Part shown: piece by piece, positions 22,808 to 22,839 of the stretch | How the letters are laid out: each line of letters opens with the position of its first letter | Numbering within the stretch: position 1 is the first letter of the stretch | Assembly: GCF_013179805.1 (NCBI RefSeq) | Contig: NZ_SRRZ01000123.1 | Span: 1 to 22,839, forward strand | Length of the DNA stretch: 22,839 bases | Reading direction: 5' to 3' | DNA from: Microcoleus asticus IPMA8 | GTDB lineage: Bacteria; Cyanobacteriota; Cyanobacteriia; Cyanobacteriales; Microcoleaceae | Notes under the pieces: generated by a model | What the model was told of the DNA's origin: nothing | What the model saw: the letters and a program-made list of their open reading frames with translations, nothing else | Database searches by the model: none | Position numbers and translations under genes: made by a program

Positions 22808-22839
22808 AGTGGGGGGGAGTGGGGGAGTGGGAGAGTGGG
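22808..22839 (+). repeat. G-rich low-complexity repeat (AGTGGG units), cut by the window edge
   Basis: Four AGTGGG units, at 22808, 22818, 22826 and 22834, are separated by G-runs of seven, five, three and three. It lies 17 bp upstream of the coaD start. The G-tracts could form a quadruplex on the + strand, which is the template strand for coaD. Confidence 0.7.

Overview
The window looks like a piece of a filamentous, non-heterocystous-type cyanobacterial chromosome (Oscillatoriales such as Microcoleus, Oscillatoria or Phormidium are the best guess). The reasons are repeated HIP1 octamers (GCGATCGC) in genes and spacers, a 170-codon long-chain flavodoxin of cyanobacterial type, a DUF4079 protein, period-7 short tandem repeats in spacers, and dispersed GTAGGGTGCGC-type palindromes. 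The species assignment is inference. Genes are on both strands in short units separated by long, repeat-rich spacers. I see no tRNA, rRNA, CRISPR array or complete insertion sequence.

Left part (1-7335): KDPG/KHG aldolase, a secreted L,D-transpeptidase, a DUF1963/YwqG-like protein, a lidless Hsp70-family ATPase, a CPBP membrane protease, and a 756-residue membrane histidine kinase whose external double-Cache sensor carries an inserted peptidoglycan-binding domain. A 1.1-kb spacer with no convincing gene follows.

Middle part (8442-13882): an exopolysaccharide or cell-surface glycan block on the + strand, with two tandemly duplicated GT4 glycosyltransferases, an O-antigen-ligase/Wzy-like membrane protein and a WecG/TagA/CpsF glycosyltransferase. 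A GT2 glycosyltransferase (19499-20230) and an acyltransferase-3 membrane protein (20245-21297) further on could act on the same kind of glycan, but they are not in the same transcription unit.

Right part (14077-22839): DUF4079 membrane protein, two alpha/beta hydrolases, a decayed zone, a UbiG-like methyltransferase, GT2, acyltransferase, a MITE-like element, a coiled-coil DivIVA-like protein, and coaD at the right edge. The decayed zone holds two genes broken by point mutations: a relic heavy-metal-associated (HMA) domain of a P1B-type ATPase (15884-16045) and a flavodoxin gene with one in-frame TAA at codon 62 (16923-17435). The flavodoxin is last in a tight minus-strand operon: cupin, then a 51-residue Cys-rich zinc-ribbon-like microprotein, then flavodoxin.

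The items I consider most worth following are the Cache/peptidoglycan-binding histidine kinase, the cupin/zinc-ribbon/flavodoxin operon with its nonsense codon, the HMA relic with a strong orphan promoter upstream, and a 70-nt hairpin after the WecG gene.
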